A stretch of 64,000 nucleotides of DNA from Cristatella mucedo (GCA_009760855.2 WPIO01000081.1:1103001-1167000), one strand, 5' to 3'. Shown: positions 21,010 to 35,700, counted from the first letter of the stretch. The notes: generated from the sequence alone by a model not told the origin. Numbers and translations: made by a program.

Positions 21010-22480
21010 AGCTAGACTAGCAAATACTGGATTGGCCGTGAAATATATCCGATCTTGTGAGGAGTATTGGTGTTATATTTGGCTCGCCTTATGCAGAAAC
21101 TCGAGAGAACTGCTCGCAAGGTTACTTCAAGCTAGACATGCCGTATTTCAGGGCTGCAAAATATCTGTGTCCCAGGGTGGTCAAATCTCATTCAGCAGGC
21201 CAGTCACACGTGAAGTCCCACGAGGGTTCGTTCTCGGTAGTCCGCTGTTCTCTGTTCATATCGAGTCTCTGTGATAAGTAATTTGGGCCCGTGGGATCAG
21301 CTCTAACATCTACTTCTGACGATCTCCAGATGTATTTATCGTTCAAACCATCCGAATCTGCTGCGGAGACTGATAGACTAAATGCTTACCTTTCAGACAT
21401 TTTATAGCTGATATCAATCTATTTCCTCAAAATAAACGACAATAGAACCAAACTCGTACTCACAGGATACTCCAAGTGCGTGACTTGAGTAGGAGACTTT
21501 TCTCTTGTAATTGGTGATGCTGTTTTGCGGCCGCCGCGATGTGCTCGGAATTAAAGTGTCATTTTTGATAAAAGCTTTAAATTTCGACAACTTAAGTATT
21601 CAGACTGCTTCCGCAGCTAGCCGTGACGTCAATTTCCTCTCTACGATTAGGTAATATTCAACACGATAGTTGGCGAGAAATTAAACGAGCTTCCGGTTCT
21701 AGGTCAGAGCACTATAATTCCGTCTTGCCTCGGACTAAAAAAATAGCCATTAAGCTTTTGCAGATCATGATGAGTTTGGCTGCAAGCAAAAAATAATATA
21801 TTAGCTGATTTAACAGCCTCATTTTGTATAGCATCAAAAGATCTATCACTACTGCTTGCAGCTGCAACAAAGGATCATCTGCTGCAGGATTCGAACCCAC
21901 GACCTCGGGACCAAGATCATGAAAAGCAGCCGCCTTAACGGCTCACCAGGCAGTTAAGAAAGTTCAAGAGGCTCAACCTTACCTTTACTTTTCTGAAGGA
22001 GCTGACTTGGCTTCCGTTAAATCAGCTGATACAGTGAAAAATTCTTACACTGTCCCATAAGGCCCGCCCTGGCTTAGCTCCTTAGAACCTAGCGAAAATG
22101 CTGCATGCTTCCTCCAGCACTAGTCCCCTGTGGACAGTAGATTGGCTGTTCTATTTCTATGGTTAAGACTGTTGGCAACAGAAGTTGATGATCTGCAGGT
22201 CCTAGACTGTGAAACTCGCTTCCACAATTCTTACGCAGTGGCACCTTCTCTCCTGCGGCCGACTATGACACGTCGTTTCCAACCGCCACGAGCTGATACT
22301 TTCGTGCCACACACTCTTATCTCGACTGCTTTGCGGTCTAAGCTACCGCTCTTATTTTCTCTTCATTTGATGTGATGAATTCTGATGGCTTCTGTGTTGG
22401 TCCCGAAAGCCGCTTAGGCTTCGCATATGCTACGTAAAACTCTCCTGATTAACGCCCAATCTATCATTGTGGCGTAGTAG
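21010..22480 (+). mobile_element. LINE family 2 old copy, plus strand
   Basis: Degenerate plus-strand RT: GGQISFSRPVTREVPRGFVL with GSPLFSVHIESL matches the family's [20 protein letters not shown] and GPLLFSIYTQPL. DDLQMYLSFKPSESAAET follows near 21311-21410. The C terminus and 3' end run to about 22480. It is interrupted by a SINE at 21790-21960. Confidence 0.7.
21790..21960 (-). mobile_element. tRNA-derived SINE (family A) nested in LINE family 2
   Basis: The minus-strand tRNA-like head reads GGTGAGCCGTTAAGGCGGCT (A-box side) and GTGGGTTCGAATCC (B box). The family body follows, ending at GAGGCTGTTAAATCAGCTAA. One of the best heads in the window. No acceptor stem closure, so not a functional tRNA. 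Confidence 0.8.
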
Positions 22481-23555
22481 AACTACAGATGGATATAGTA
22501 CATACAATTCATACATACGTAATGAATAATAATGCTGAGACGTAGAGGCTTTAACTGGAGTGCGCTGAGAATGACAGCTTATTTACAACTAAAGATTCAA
22601 GTGACTGCTGTCAATCTAGATGTCAAGTTCGATAAGGTGAAGAATGTAGCGCAGGTGCAAGCTATAGATGAGGCTGCTTGAGCTGAAGTTGTGAAAGCAA
22701 TATACTGCTTAGGAAGCCAGAGTTCATGATTTTACCCGAGAGGCTATAAAGGTTCTGATAATGGATAAAAGTAGCCTTGACTGACGATATGAGAAACGAA
22801 CTGGTCGTTTTTTTAATTTGGCGGTTACAGCCACATGTGGAGTCTATGACTGTCGTAACGTGCTTCGAGACTGATAGTGTGCAAATTCCTGAGGTTTGGG
22901 ACGGCTACTCTGAGGCTGGGCAATCTGCATTATTTCTTTACGAGCACACACTGATAATTTCAGCTCTGCGATTAACGTGTCTGCTACTAACTCACGTTAC
23001 ATGTACAATGAGGAGCCCACGTTTTCGCGATGGTTTGTGATGCTATTACGTCGCTAGTCCTTGAATGCTACTGCTTTACACTGACGAGGAGGACGATTAG
23101 CTACCATATGAGCTCCAAGTTCCACAAGAGTCCTCAACTCACGTCAAATGCGACGAAAAAAGTCATAATGTTCAGCAGAAAAACTTGCAAAAGAAGTTAT
23201 TATTTGATATCTGGCTCGACTAACTTTCTTTGTCATTCCACTGCATCTGATGAGCGGGAACTAGCTTTTGATGATCCATTAGGAAAAAGCAGGCTTGTGC
23301 TGTGTTCTTATTTTTGGCTGATTGAGATTGACTGCGGATGCTGCTTCCGTTTGGAATGCCCGGCGTTCTGCTGCGGGTTCGGTAAAAGTCACGCAGCAGC
23401 AGCTGTGCCAGCAGCAATTGCAGCTGCGGCGGCAGGAGCAGCAGTGGCAGCAGTTGCCTTTGCAGGAACGTGGCCGCCTGTAACTCCTCGGTAGGACTGT
23501 GTGGCTGCTGGCTACTGGAGCTTTGGAAAGAATCGAGCTCCCATGAACGTCAGCC
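22481..23555. other. 3' flank of the minus-strand mucin-like gene
   Basis: Presumed 3' UTR and flank of the minus-strand gene whose stop codon is at 23556. Near 23395-23460 lies a GCA/CAG-rich patch that gives an Ala-rich plus-strand frame of no evident meaning. An ATTAAA on the minus strand near 22813 is a weak polyadenylation candidate. Confidence 0.3.
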
Positions 23556-23762
23556 CTACACATTGGAATCACCCTGCAACAGGCTCGGTGGAATAGTCAT
23601 CGCTTCCTCGTCCACCTTGCCGATGGTGGTGCGGCCGCTTGTGGTCATGCTAAAGAACGCTTCCGCAGTATTCGCCTCATCAGCATGCATTTCTTCGGCT
23701 GCCATCACTGGGTTCTCAACACCGTCGAGCGTGTAGGCGTCATTGCCGCGGCTTTGACTTTT
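23556..23762 (-). CDS. mucin-like gene last exon: acidic cytoplasmic tail
   Basis: After the acceptor CCTTCATTGTAG the exon reads 68 codons in phase 0 to TAG. The reading includes NDAYTLDGVENPVMAAEEMH and FFSMTTSGRTTIGKVDEEAM. Composition is acidic, Met- and Ala-rich, without hydrophobic stretches, as expected of a cytoplasmic tail. A possible donor just before the stop (CAGG|GTGATT) leaves the exact end open. Confidence 0.6.
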   Translation of the reverse strand, partial: KSQSRGNDAYTLDGVENPVMAAEEMHADEANTAEAFFSMTTSGRTTIGKVDEEAMTIPPSLLQGDSNV

Positions 23763-26700
23763 CTACAATGAAGGCATTGTAGCAGAGCGTGACAAGCTCG
23801 GTACCATTCCTCTAAGAGGCATGCTATGGATGCATCTAGGTAAACCTGGCACGTTGGGCTTGTCGTAATATATCATGGGTGCTGCACCAACCGCCAAGTG
23901 CACCACAAGAGTATCAATAAGGCGATATTGTAAAATCGTATGGCATTCAGACCTGCTTTAAAGTGCACTGGATTTAAAAACACCAAAACTTATGTCGTGA
24001 AAATAACTTAAAACCATATTTTTACTAGAAATAACAAAAAAGGGAGGAAGCACACTACCGAGATACTGACTGTAGTATGCAATAGATTATAATAAACTCC
24101 TCAGTTTCTATGTACACAAAGCGTGAAACTTTAACGCCTAATGCCTATATGCTTAGTGCGAATATATTCAACTCCAGGGTATTATTTCGAACAAGAACAA
24201 TGAGATCCAACGTTGATGCTCGTTAGAACGTATAGAAACAATCCTTATAATGGTCGTAAAGTCAAGCGGGTTGTTTCGCAGCGAGCTGTTAAATCTGCAT
24301 TCACAAAGTAGAATATTTCATGACCATCTATCCAAATGGCAAGATAATAAAGGGAATATGGATAAGGTCATCAAATAGCATGACGAACGTTATTTGAGGT
24401 AGGAAGAGATGGTAATACGAAAGTGGGACAGAGGAAAGGTAACTTAATGGCGGTTCAAGTGCTTCAAATTCTGAACGGCCATTTATCTGCCAGAGCTTGG
24501 GAGACCTAAGCATACGAGGGCAAGGACTCTGCTACGAAGGAAACTGCCATTCTCGACACGCCCTTTCTATCGCGAATTACCTTCGTTAGACAGAAGTGTC
24601 TCGATCTTCGACGGTTTATCAGCCACAAGGCCACGGTAACGAGAATAATAAGACCCACTAGAGCACTGGTGGTGCCCAAAATGGCCCAGAGGTAGTGACG
24701 ATTATCATCGAAATCTTTCGGAGTGGTTGGGATAGAGTGAGTCGGCTCGCTCGGTTTCAACTCGGCCACCGAAGTCGTTTTCCCGACTCTGACCTTTTCA
24801 CCACTGCTGGCTGTGTAATTCTGCAACGAGATGGAGGCTGCAGTCAGGTGATGTCTCACAGCAAGTAAGATCGTCGCCTCACAGCGCTTACATCAAGAAA
24901 GGCTCTCGCCTCCCACTTAGTACAACTTTCACCCCATACTCGTCACACTTACCCCTCACGCACAGGGCAAAAGAGCAGCTATTGCTTACATGATTCAAAT
25001 GCCGTATCCAGCATCAGCTTTAACCAAAACCAGCTTGGTAAGAAGGTTGTGTGCAAGCGTCTGTGACACAGACGGTTCCACAGGCATCTTTTGGTTATGC
25101 TTCTGCTTTTTAATATAGCCTTCTCCAATCCGCAAGCTATGCTAATTTTATCAGTTTTTAGACGTGGTTTAAATAAATGCTGAGATAGCAGTGAAATGGC
25201 CTTCTTGCTGAAATCTCATCTGCTGGAGTTTGTGGCCCGTTCAAAACTCTTTAGCTGGGCTTGTCTATAGAGTAATGTCCTAACTTGTCGAACCTTGGTA
25301 GATCGAGGTGTAGTTTGGTTGCACAGTAGAGAGCCAGCCGATGCCTAAAACCGACAGTTTATTCCCAGCACACGGAGCCCCAGAGCGCACGGCTTCCCTC
25401 AGCCCCTGCCCTCACACGACTACCCTCCCCTGGTCGACTCCGATGACTCATCGACCACAACTGTGCACCGGCCAACCCTGATGGTGAATCCAACATCTGG
25501 CCACCAGCTGGTCCATGCCACATCAAAGGCGGATCACAGCAGTGCACTGGCCGACCCTGATGGTTAATCCACCATCTGGCCACCAGCTGGTTACTGGCCT
25601 CTGTCCATACCACATCACAGGCGGACCCCAGCTGTGCACCGGCCCCTCTCGGTGGTGCTTCTAACAGCTCACCAGTAGCTTATCAGAGGAGCCTGCATAC
25701 GATACATACATGCGAACTACACGCTCCCTTGACCTTACGGTCACAAGTCAGGAGCCGGCATACAATACATACATACAAACGTACATACGAACTACACGAG
25801 GTAAATGTGTGAACGTTGTTTTGGTGCATTCTTGTGACTTTGACATAGCTTTATTGCCGGATTGTGCCTTGGAAAATCCATAACTTGGCCGATAATTCAC
25901 GTACAGTCAGCTCTGCTTGTTTTAACCGAATCTAGTGAAATTTCTTATTTTGGTTGGATAAACTTTGCACAGACGGCGACACTTGAAATATCTACTGTTC
26001 TAGTGACTCGCACTGATACGAAAACCACAAATCTATCCTTAAACTGAACTCGCCTTGACATATTGACATATAGGTCAGCGGTGTGTCTTTGATCTTGTCA
26101 AGCAGCCTCCCCCTCTGCTGTAGCATAAACCATGTACATATGAGCCTCTTGCAAAAATCGCGATTAGGCAAAGCTGATGTGCAGTTCTTCAATGTAAAGA
26201 ATCTTGCTACAGGCGTCTGATAGACGAACCGTTGAGTGCAATGCGGTACGCTAGTTTTTTAAAGCGAACTTGACAAAACTCGTTCGCATGTCGGTTAGTG
26301 AGATTTTAGCACAAGGTACTGTCACCCGAGTCATAATTCTCTCCAATTGCTCACACCTACACTAACAACGTCCACGGTAAACGCGTTGAAATAAATATCT
26401 CCATCCAGCCTTGCCGGAAAGCGTTCTTGTGTTACTATTCCTACGTAACCATCGGGTTTGGCATTCTTACCCGATTAGCCGATTAGCGATAGCTCAAAGG
26501 TTCAGGTCCATGTTACAGATAGCTATAAAGGCCCTCTCCGAAAAATACCTGGCTCGATGACTAGTGCAAACTGACGTTATCTGAGCGTAAAGCTAGCGTC
26601 TGCTGATACTTGCATGGCTTTTTCTCTCGTGACACTTCTGGATGCAGCTGCAGTTTGCTGCTTGCTGCTGCAGCTGCAGCTGTGCTCGTGCTGCACAACC

Positions 26701-29700
26701 TTTACAAATATGCTCGCAAGACAACTTACCTCACCTGCCTTGTTTGCATGTGCAATTAAGAGACTGGCTTCTATGACGCGGCCTGCAATAAGAATAAGGT
26801 ACACACTAGAGCCGCCACACAGCCACCGCGGCCTTTAAATGATGGTAGCAGTTGGATCGTAACGTTTTCCAGATGTAACCGGGTCAATTTCTTTTACAAG
26901 GTCACAATGCAAGGTCATAATATGATAACTACGGCAGTCATATCAGTATTGTGTAAGAACCTATTCGTGGAAAATGTTTTCACCAACTTCCATCGAAGAA
27001 AGAGCTAGGAATTGTGCCCGCAAGGAATACGACAGAACAAGTTGCCACATTGACATATAAAATTATCTTGATGTTCTATATCAGCGTCTGCAAAAGTGTT
27101 AACGACTAATGTCCGATGAGTTTAAATAACTGCCGCCCGGCTTGCAGTTGGCAATACAAATGGCCTGCTGCAGGACTGAAACATACTACCTGCGTCGTGA
27201 AGTGTGAGAGCCGTGCCCATGCACTAAGGCTGAACTCGTGCTTGAATAAGGAGGGGCTGAAGTACATGCTTTTGGGGAACTACCGGAGGATGACTGTCTG
27301 AGAGTTACAAAACAGCAAGCTGGGGAATTGTAATTCGGCGCTGGGTGCTTCATGTTCGCAATGGACAATATCCAGCCACTGAGGGAGACTTAGACCTACC
27401 TGCTAGACCTTCTACAGTCATCGTCGAGTCGAGATGGTGTGACAGTAGAGGGAGGGGGAGAACTTCGAGTACGATCCGCCAACATCGAGCAAGAGTTTCC
27501 GAGTGAGCAGGGTGGATGCAAGTGTGACTGTAGCACAAGACTTAGTGGCTCAAGTGCCGCCGGCTCGTCTCCAAATGGTTCAAATACTAGAGTGACGCAT
27601 GCCTGGAGCATTGCTCACCAGTCCCTGGACAACTCTCGCTGAACCGTAGGGTACCGGACGTGTCATACCAAGACCAGACGATTGCAAATTTGCTATCCGG
27701 AGCTTATGCACCGTTCTCGTTTAACGATTACAAGGAATCGAGCATGTCAAGATCTTGGCCACCTTCATATTTGCCATTCAATAAAAAGTACGTGGTGATA
27801 TTTTTGCACTAGTGTGAGCGAAGCTGGCATTGCCAATGCATGCGTGACAGTTGAATCGAAGCAAGGAGCTGAAAAGGTCGGGCGTTCTCGCAGGGGCGTT
27901 TGGACTACCTTCTCAGGCTCGGTGACGTCGATTGAGTGTTCTTCGGCAATTGAAAGCAAAGGCGCGTTCATTATAGGATACGCAATGCTACATTCCTTAG
28001 CTAATACATTTATTTTGGGCTCACCGGTCTGTTTGGTCAATATTCTGCAACAATACAGTGCACAACTCGGAAGCTATCTGGCCAGCCGTCAACGGCGTAG
28101 CTATCTCATCACCCCCACATCTGTCTGAGCATCACTGGCTCCTCATCGAGCAACGAGTCGATTTTTAAGATCCCCAGGCTAGCTTGAGCAGCATGTACGC
28201 AGCGAGTCGTGTTTTTGTTGTAGCTTTTTTCTTCTGTTTGATCTTTTGCTACTGTGCTGCTCTTCGGTGCACACGTCGCCAAGTCTGGGGGCGGTCCAAG
28301 ACTGAACAACGACTGATAAGCATAGCGTGGTACCACGATCTTGGCCAAGACTTGGGCAAGACTGAACAAACGACCAACTCTACGCATCGTAAAGGGCGAG
28401 CCTTCTTAATTGCTTTTGAGAGAACGGCGGACGACTCGACCGGAATGATAATAGAAGCATTCCACGATAATCCCTGGCTATAGGACCTTACGAGCTCGCC
28501 ATAAATGAATCAGATCATAAGCGAAAAGGCGGTACAGGCAATCGCGGAAGATTACAACACACCGGGGTTGCATCTTGGATGGCCATTACCTACCTTTCTA
28601 AACGAAGCAATTATCCGTGTAAACACGGCTTTACACACCACTTCACTCGCTTGCACCAGCTAACCAACCAGACCAATTTGCTCTTCCAGTGTGTACTTGC
28701 ACCACCTGCTCGTCAGCTTCTAGCCATCTCGCCATCTCCTGCGCCCGAATGAAACATTTGGGGGTCAGCTCAAATCCGTCGGCTCAAATTCTTTGAAAGA
28801 ATGGAACTCGCTTACAGCTACAGTCACTATCTGCAATGACCTTGCGGCTTTTAAGTCTCAGCTCAAGAGGCATCTGCACTGATCAACTTTCCTTTCGTGT
28901 CGTGGAGCTAGTCTTCTCTTGTTCCAACATGCTCTCCGTGTGCGACTGCAAATAATTCAGTACATGTTACAAGCCACAGGTATTACTAATGGGCTCGCTG
29001 AGTGTCCTTAGGTTTGCTTTAGCATGCTGGTATCGGGATGCTTTCATGCATGCTCGGTACCCTGAATGTCACTGACCCTTGGGCTTTAGTCCTCTTGCGG
29101 TTAGTTGCCAAGTTCCTGGATTGAGGTTAGGCTCTCTTAGGGCAATAGACAAACAAAGAAAACATATTATTATTGTTATTATACATGAATTGAAGGCCGA
29201 ACTTACTACTCTTAAGCCATAATTAGAGGCCACAGTTATATCTGTAGACTCCTCGATGCTGAAGTCGATCACAGCTTACTGTGACAAATAAGTTGATTTG
29301 TGCAATACAGACAGCAGTTCGAGCTGTAAGATCTATTAGATTAACCTTACGCTCAAAACCGGCTCCGCCTGCATGTTACCTGCTAAATCTGCACGTGATC
29401 AGGGTGTTCTGTTCCAAAGTGACCTTTCATTAGACGACCACATCAGCTCCACAGTCAAATCTGTCTACTGTCAGCCACATAACGTTGCTAAAATTCGAGC
29501 TTGTTTAGACAGAAATATCACATCTAAATTGATCCATGCACTTGTGTCATCCTGTCTTGACTTCTGTAACTCACTGCTTGCTGGGCTTCCGGCCATATAG
29601 TTGGTGTACAAATCTGCAGACAGGCTTATCTATCATGAGCTTCGCAATTGCCACATCGCACCACTCCTTTCTGACCTGCACCGGTTCCCAATCAAGCAGC

Positions 29701-32700
29701 GCATCGACTTCAAGGTTCCGTCACTTACTTTTAGGTCCATCCATTCTCTGGCTCCAGCCTAGCTAGCAGAACTACTCCGCCACGCAGGCGAAGAATCGTA
29801 CCGCCCGCTGCTCTGACTCGACTCGTTTGGCCATACATCGTACTAACGTTAAAACCATTGGAGACCGCACCTTTAGTTCGTATGCTTCCAAAGCCTGAAA
29901 CTCACCAGCGACGCACGTCACAACGTCCCTGACATGACGGCATTTAAAATGAAGCTTAAAACGTTTAAATCTTTTTAGTACAGCATTTGTTGGGTCATTG
30001 TGATTCGTCACTCATGTGCCGACATTCAACTGCTTATGCTGTGCTTGCTGCTTGTGGATGTTACCACCAAACATTTGGTAATGTTGTATATGCAGCATCT
30101 ATAGAGCGCCTAGGAGAGACTCAGCGTCAGACCTCACAGACCGTACGAAGGGGATCCGGAGGAGCCACAGGAAGAACACGCTGCTCAGCTCAGCTCAGCT
30201 GCTCCAGGACGGCAGTACAGAAGTGGCTCGCACGCCGGATTTCTACTGTCCGAGCAGCTCGAGGCTTGCCCAATACTAATTAGTCGGTCATATTGTCATT
30301 TAATTTATTTTGAAAACTTTACTGCCGTCGAAGTGCGAATGTCAGAATTGCAATGTAATGTATCTTCGCCTGTAAATATACTAAGCTACGACAACTTAAT
30401 AGTCCAGTCAAAGGCTAAGCGGCTTTTGGTACACATACAGTAAGTAGCCAGTAGGCTTCAGCTGACGAAACAAAGAGAAAGCTAGAGCCAAGCCGTGGCC
30501 TTGGCCTTGAGGGTCAGCCTACAAACTCCACTCTGTATCCGTTGATCGACCAGGAGCCACAACAGTTCTTTCAGTAAAGGAGACATATGGCTGACCCTCA
30601 GGGATTTCTTGACTAGCCTTGCAGGCATATTCTTCACCACCGGCAGTGGTCAAAAGGCTTTTTTGCTAGCACTGCCAAAATTGAATAATAGCAATCTAGC
30701 CAGAATAAAATCAAGAAGCTTGTTAAATTTCTAGTGGGCCACAGTGATCCATTATCTTTGACAGGGATCGAGCGTGATGGCCAGCTGTTCAGGAAGTCTT
30801 CGTAATTAAACTTTCAAAATGTTGGCAGTTTTCAAAGAGTCTACACGCAGCAAGGAAGTTGAGAGAGCCTGACGTACAGAAAAGCTGAGATGCATCTAAG
30901 CAGAGGTACAGCAGTGTATCATCGGCATAGCAATGTAAGCTTTGATTGCGCTTGGCCATACAAGAGCCGGCAAGAGGGAGTATACATGTTATGAGACTAT
31001 TGTGAAGAGAAGTGGACCAGGCACAGAGGCAACGTACTGGGGTACCCCAGTATTTTAGAGACTGCTAGGATGACTGCTGCTCCTTGACATCAATGCTCTG
31101 TAGTCTACCACTGAGATGAGAAATATTCATTGCAGTGCACTGCAAGTGACACCACGGATTAGTAAGAGGTACTCGCAGGTCTCTTCGCTTTCTGGCGCCG
31201 GTCAACCATTCGGAAACATTTCCTCACCACCGACTCTGACCTCTGACCTCACGCCGCTTCGTATCTGACCTACACTTCTTAATGGAGTCGAGTCGCCGTG
31301 CCATTAACAAACATCAAATCTGTGTAAACCATGGTTTAACCTGGATGCTTCCAAAACAGGTAACCCAATACTGGCTGACATAGCAATATTCCTCGAGATG
31401 ACGATATCTTAAGCTGACGCTAAGACGTTCCTATTCGTAGCTGCACTTGCTCTCTCCCTATGAATACTAATGCTAGTACTACTACTACTACTTCTAATGA
31501 TAAAAATACGTTTTTATTATACCCACAGATAACTGCATCTCTTTATAGACACTTTAAATGTGCTGTAACGGAGGCATGTCAATTGTCGCAGAGCAAGGAT
31601 TTCTACGAGGCAAGACCTATACAATGTTTTGTGTAGACAGGCTAGACCCGCAATTAATGAAAGATTATAGGACACAATCGTAGTGGTTTTTCGACTCGAA
31701 CACGGCGGGAACTTATCGAGTAGAATTAAGACGTCATTTCCTCGTCAGTGACGGTCGGCGGGCGTAGGAATAGGAGGCGAGAGGGTTGCTGTCAGTGGAG
31801 GGAAAATGACCCCTGCCACCTCTGGCCCCACCGATATATGTCGATATGGTTAGTGATGACATTCACAGTGCCACCACGCATAAGAATAGAAGGAACCATT
31901 AACAAGGGCCAAGAGAATGCTGTGAGGAACAGTGAGTTTCTAGCTTCCTTTTAAATGCGATCAAGTCAGGGTAAAAGAAACTAGCGGATTTAACAGCCTC
32001 TTTTTGTATAGCAACAGAAGAGCCTTTACGGCTATCATCACCGCTTGCAGTAGCGATAAAGGATCGCCCACCGAAGGATTCGAACCCACGACCTCGGGAC
32101 CGATGTCGTGCAAAACAAGCACCATACCCAGTGAGCCATTACGGCTCACACAAATAAGAAGAGTTGCCTCGCTGGTTTTGCCGGCTTGCAGCAGCAATAA
32201 AGGATATACCACAGCTGAAATCGAACCCATGACCTCGGGACCGAGGTCATGAAAGCATCCGCATTACCTAGTGTGTGCCATCACCGGTATGTCGTGACCT
32301 TAGTCGTGAGCGAGCTCCACGCTTTGGGAGCATGCAAACTAATAGCACGGTGTACAAACAAAGAATTTTAGGTTAGTACAGGTATAATTATACGATTTAA
32401 GTCGGAAAAGGAGGTAGTACGATGTATCTCCGTCAGTAACTCCACAAAGTCATAAAGACCGTGCGGGTGTTACGCAGGAGAGTTTTGTATAGCACACTCA
32501 CAGCCTAAGCGGCTTTCGGTACGCATTCGGTAGCCAACAGACTTCGTCTCACGCAACAAAGAGAAAGTGGGAAGCATAGCAGAGTCGGTAGAGCAGTTGA
32601 GGTAGTGAGTAGCATAGAAGTAGCAGTTCAGGACCGCTGAAAAAAATGTGCCATAGTCGGCAGTTGGAGAGTAGTTGTCGTTGCGTAAGAATTGTGGAAG

Positions 32701-35700
32701 CGAGTTCCACAGTCTAGGACCTGCAGAGCTAAAGCTTCTGTCGCCAACTGTCTTTAAGCGGAGGAATGGGACAGCTAATTTATTGTCCACAGAGGACCTG
32801 AGGGCGCGAACAGGCTGAAACTGATGCAGCAGTTCAGCTAATTACGAAGGAGCCAAGCCGTGGCGGGCCTTGTGGGTCAGCGTAAGAACTTTGCTCTGTA
32901 TCCTTTGCTCAACCGGCAACCATCCTAGCTCTTTCGAGTACAGACCCTTGAGGGACGATAATAATAATAATAATGCACTTGATAAAGCGCCCTCAGAGAA
33001 CTCAATCTCTCTCCAGGTGCTTTACATTTGCTGCAAAGGGAAATGCAATTGAATGGTGAGTAATATCATGCTAGATAAACAAACAACATGCTAGATAAAC
33101 AAACAACATGGTTAGGGGTCACATGCACAGGATCAGCATGCAAATGTGGTTAGTGGCAGCATGCACAGTGTCAGCACGCATAAGCACATCAAGGACGAAG
33201 CAGAGGGACACACTAAATGCTGCCCTAAATAAGTGTTTTTTTAGGTTCTTTTTAAGTGTGGTTAGGTCAGGGGATGTTCTGACGCAAGTCGGGAGGGAGT
33301 TCCAGGCTTTGGGAGCATACGAGTTAAATACACGGTCTCCAAAGAATTTGAGGTTTGTACGAGGTATTTGTAGACTGTTGGATTCCGAAAAGCGGGTGGT
33401 ACGATGCTTGGCCTGATGGGGGAGTATATCTGAGAGATAGGCTGGAGCCAAAGAATGAAGTGACCTAAAAGTGAGCGACAAAACCTTGAAGTCAATCCGT
33501 TGCTTGACTGGTAGCCAGTGCAGGTCGGCAAGAAGTAGTGTAATGTGGAAACTGCGACGCTCACGACAGAAAAGCCTAGCTGCAGAGTTCTGCACCAGCT
33601 ACAATCGCCTGATCGCTCATGCTGGTAGGCCAGTAAGCAGTGAGTTGCAGAAGTCGAGACGGGATGTCACGAATACAATGACCAACTTGGACGTGGTATC
33701 CTCATCTTAACAAGCCCGAATTTTAGCAATTATATGAAGCTGAAAATAGGCAGATTTGACTGTGAAGCTGATATGGTCGTCTAACGAGAGGTCGCTTTGG
33801 AATATGACACCTAGATTTCGAACTGATTCAACAGGAGATATGCTGGCAGAGCCAATTTTGAGCGTCAGCCTTTCAAATTTGTGAATCACACTGGGTTTGA
33901 CCATAACTAGTAAGTTAATAAGATAAATAGACGATAAATGCGACGCGCACGACAGGCAAGCCCGCTGCAGAGTTTCATAACAACTCTAAGTACCTGATCG
34001 TACCGGCCGATGGAGCAGCAAGTAGTGAACTAAAGAAGTCGCAACGGGATTTCACAAATGCATGGATAAGTTTGGATGCATTATCCCTTTATAAGCAGGC
34101 CGAAATTTAAAAAAATTTACGTAGCTGAAGTAGCTGAAGGCAGACTCGACTGTGGAGCTAATGTTCAATAAAAGGTCACTTTTGGACCGGACACCCATAT
34201 TTCGTGTAGACGCCTCAGTTGATATTCCATCTGATCCGATTTCTAGCTTTACATTTTTCAATTTCTAAGCAGCACTTGTTTATCCAATAACTAGAGAATT
34301 ATTTTACTGTCATTTAACTTGAGAAAGTCTATGAAATTAATGTGCTGATGTCACCAGCACATCCGCCAAAGGATTTAAGAGCGTTTAACGCGCTGGCGGT
34401 TTGAGATAGAGGGATCAAAGAATGGATACAGCATTAGAAAAATTTGCATATAAATGAAAATCTAGTTTGTGCTTGGCGAATGTATCGGCAAGACAGAATA
34501 TGCATTGTAAAAAAGAGGTGGACTACGCAATGAGCCCTGAGGTAAACCGTACTTTCCGGCGTCCCTCGGATGACCTTTGTCCGTTAGCGTGAATGCACAG
34601 GAATCACCCAATCAGATAAAACGTAAGCCAATGCAATGCAGAGCTAGTGATGCCCAGACGAGACAAGAAGCGCTCGAGAAGGGCGCGGTGATAAATAGTA
34701 TTCAATGCCGCCAAAACAACAAGCCGAACAAGCAGAGAGACTTTATATAAATTCCTGAGAAGCTCGTTATCAACCCAAAGCAATGCTGACTCTGAGGAGA
34801 GATTAGCTCTAAAACCAGACTGCAACAAACGTAGTTGGTTTGAAGGTTTAATATAAAGAATTTTTCTGTTCTGTCAATACTCGTGCCGATGTCTTTGATA
34901 GGTACGGCTGTAACGAGACTGAACGGAAGCCTATTCAGTTCACCTGGTCTAGTGCTGCCTTCTTAGAGAGTGGCCAAACAACAGCTTTTGGAACAAAGGT
35001 GCAGAGACAAGACCAGAGGCAAAATATATATCTATCATTTTGGCTATGCATGGCTGCATCAGGCCTATGCAAGGCAGATATTAGACAATGGGAATAAGGT
35101 CTAGAGAGTTAGAAGCCTTCTTTGACTGGAGATGAATCTCCTGACGAGGTCATCAGTGGCCGGCTTGAATGTAAACATCGAGGTGCAGCAAGGAACAGTT
35201 TGAGGACGTGTCTCCAAACAGGGGACTTGTATGCTGTCACCTTGGGGTTTCACTCTCTTGTCTATTTTGATGAAATATTTTGATAGACTTTGATTAAAAA
35301 GAAGCTAAAAAGAAGCAAGATAAGTCATCTCTTGATGACCAGCAGAATCACTTGGTGAGGAGCTCAGCTGGAAACGGATAAGGAGACGGTCGTCGTTGGC
35401 TTCCTTATGCGTCAGCTGACGATGAGCGTGTTGTCATTATTAGAATTGGCACGGTTCTTTTCCAGCTCACTTGAAGTGCCTAGAACAGATTTATTTCTCT
35501 GAGAGTGCTATAGGAATGTTTTATTGTCGTTAGTACAAGTATTTCAAATGCCGTTCAGGAGGCGCAAGGCAGGTACAGATCTTTAGTTAGTACAAAAGTC
35601 CGACGCATTAATGGTAACCGTAAAATGAGGCTGAGCAACTTGGGTCGTACTCGGTCGGAGGTCGGAGCTCCACCGGCCGATCCACTCTTTCAAATAATTA

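Noticed and set aside
23030-23494. 154-codon plus-strand frame with an Ala-rich end
   Set aside because: The Ala run comes from a GCA/CAG patch and the rest has no domain. No splice or start context supports it.
24506-24580. Reading the transmembrane exon through to the stop at 24506
   Set aside because: Possible, but a donor at 24580/24579 leaves phase 0, exactly what the tail exon at 23762 needs. The spliced form is preferred.
21790-32285. tRNA genes at the TTCGAATCC-type B boxes
   Set aside because: Heads lack paired acceptor stems and are followed by a shared SINE body at several loci, so these are SINEs.
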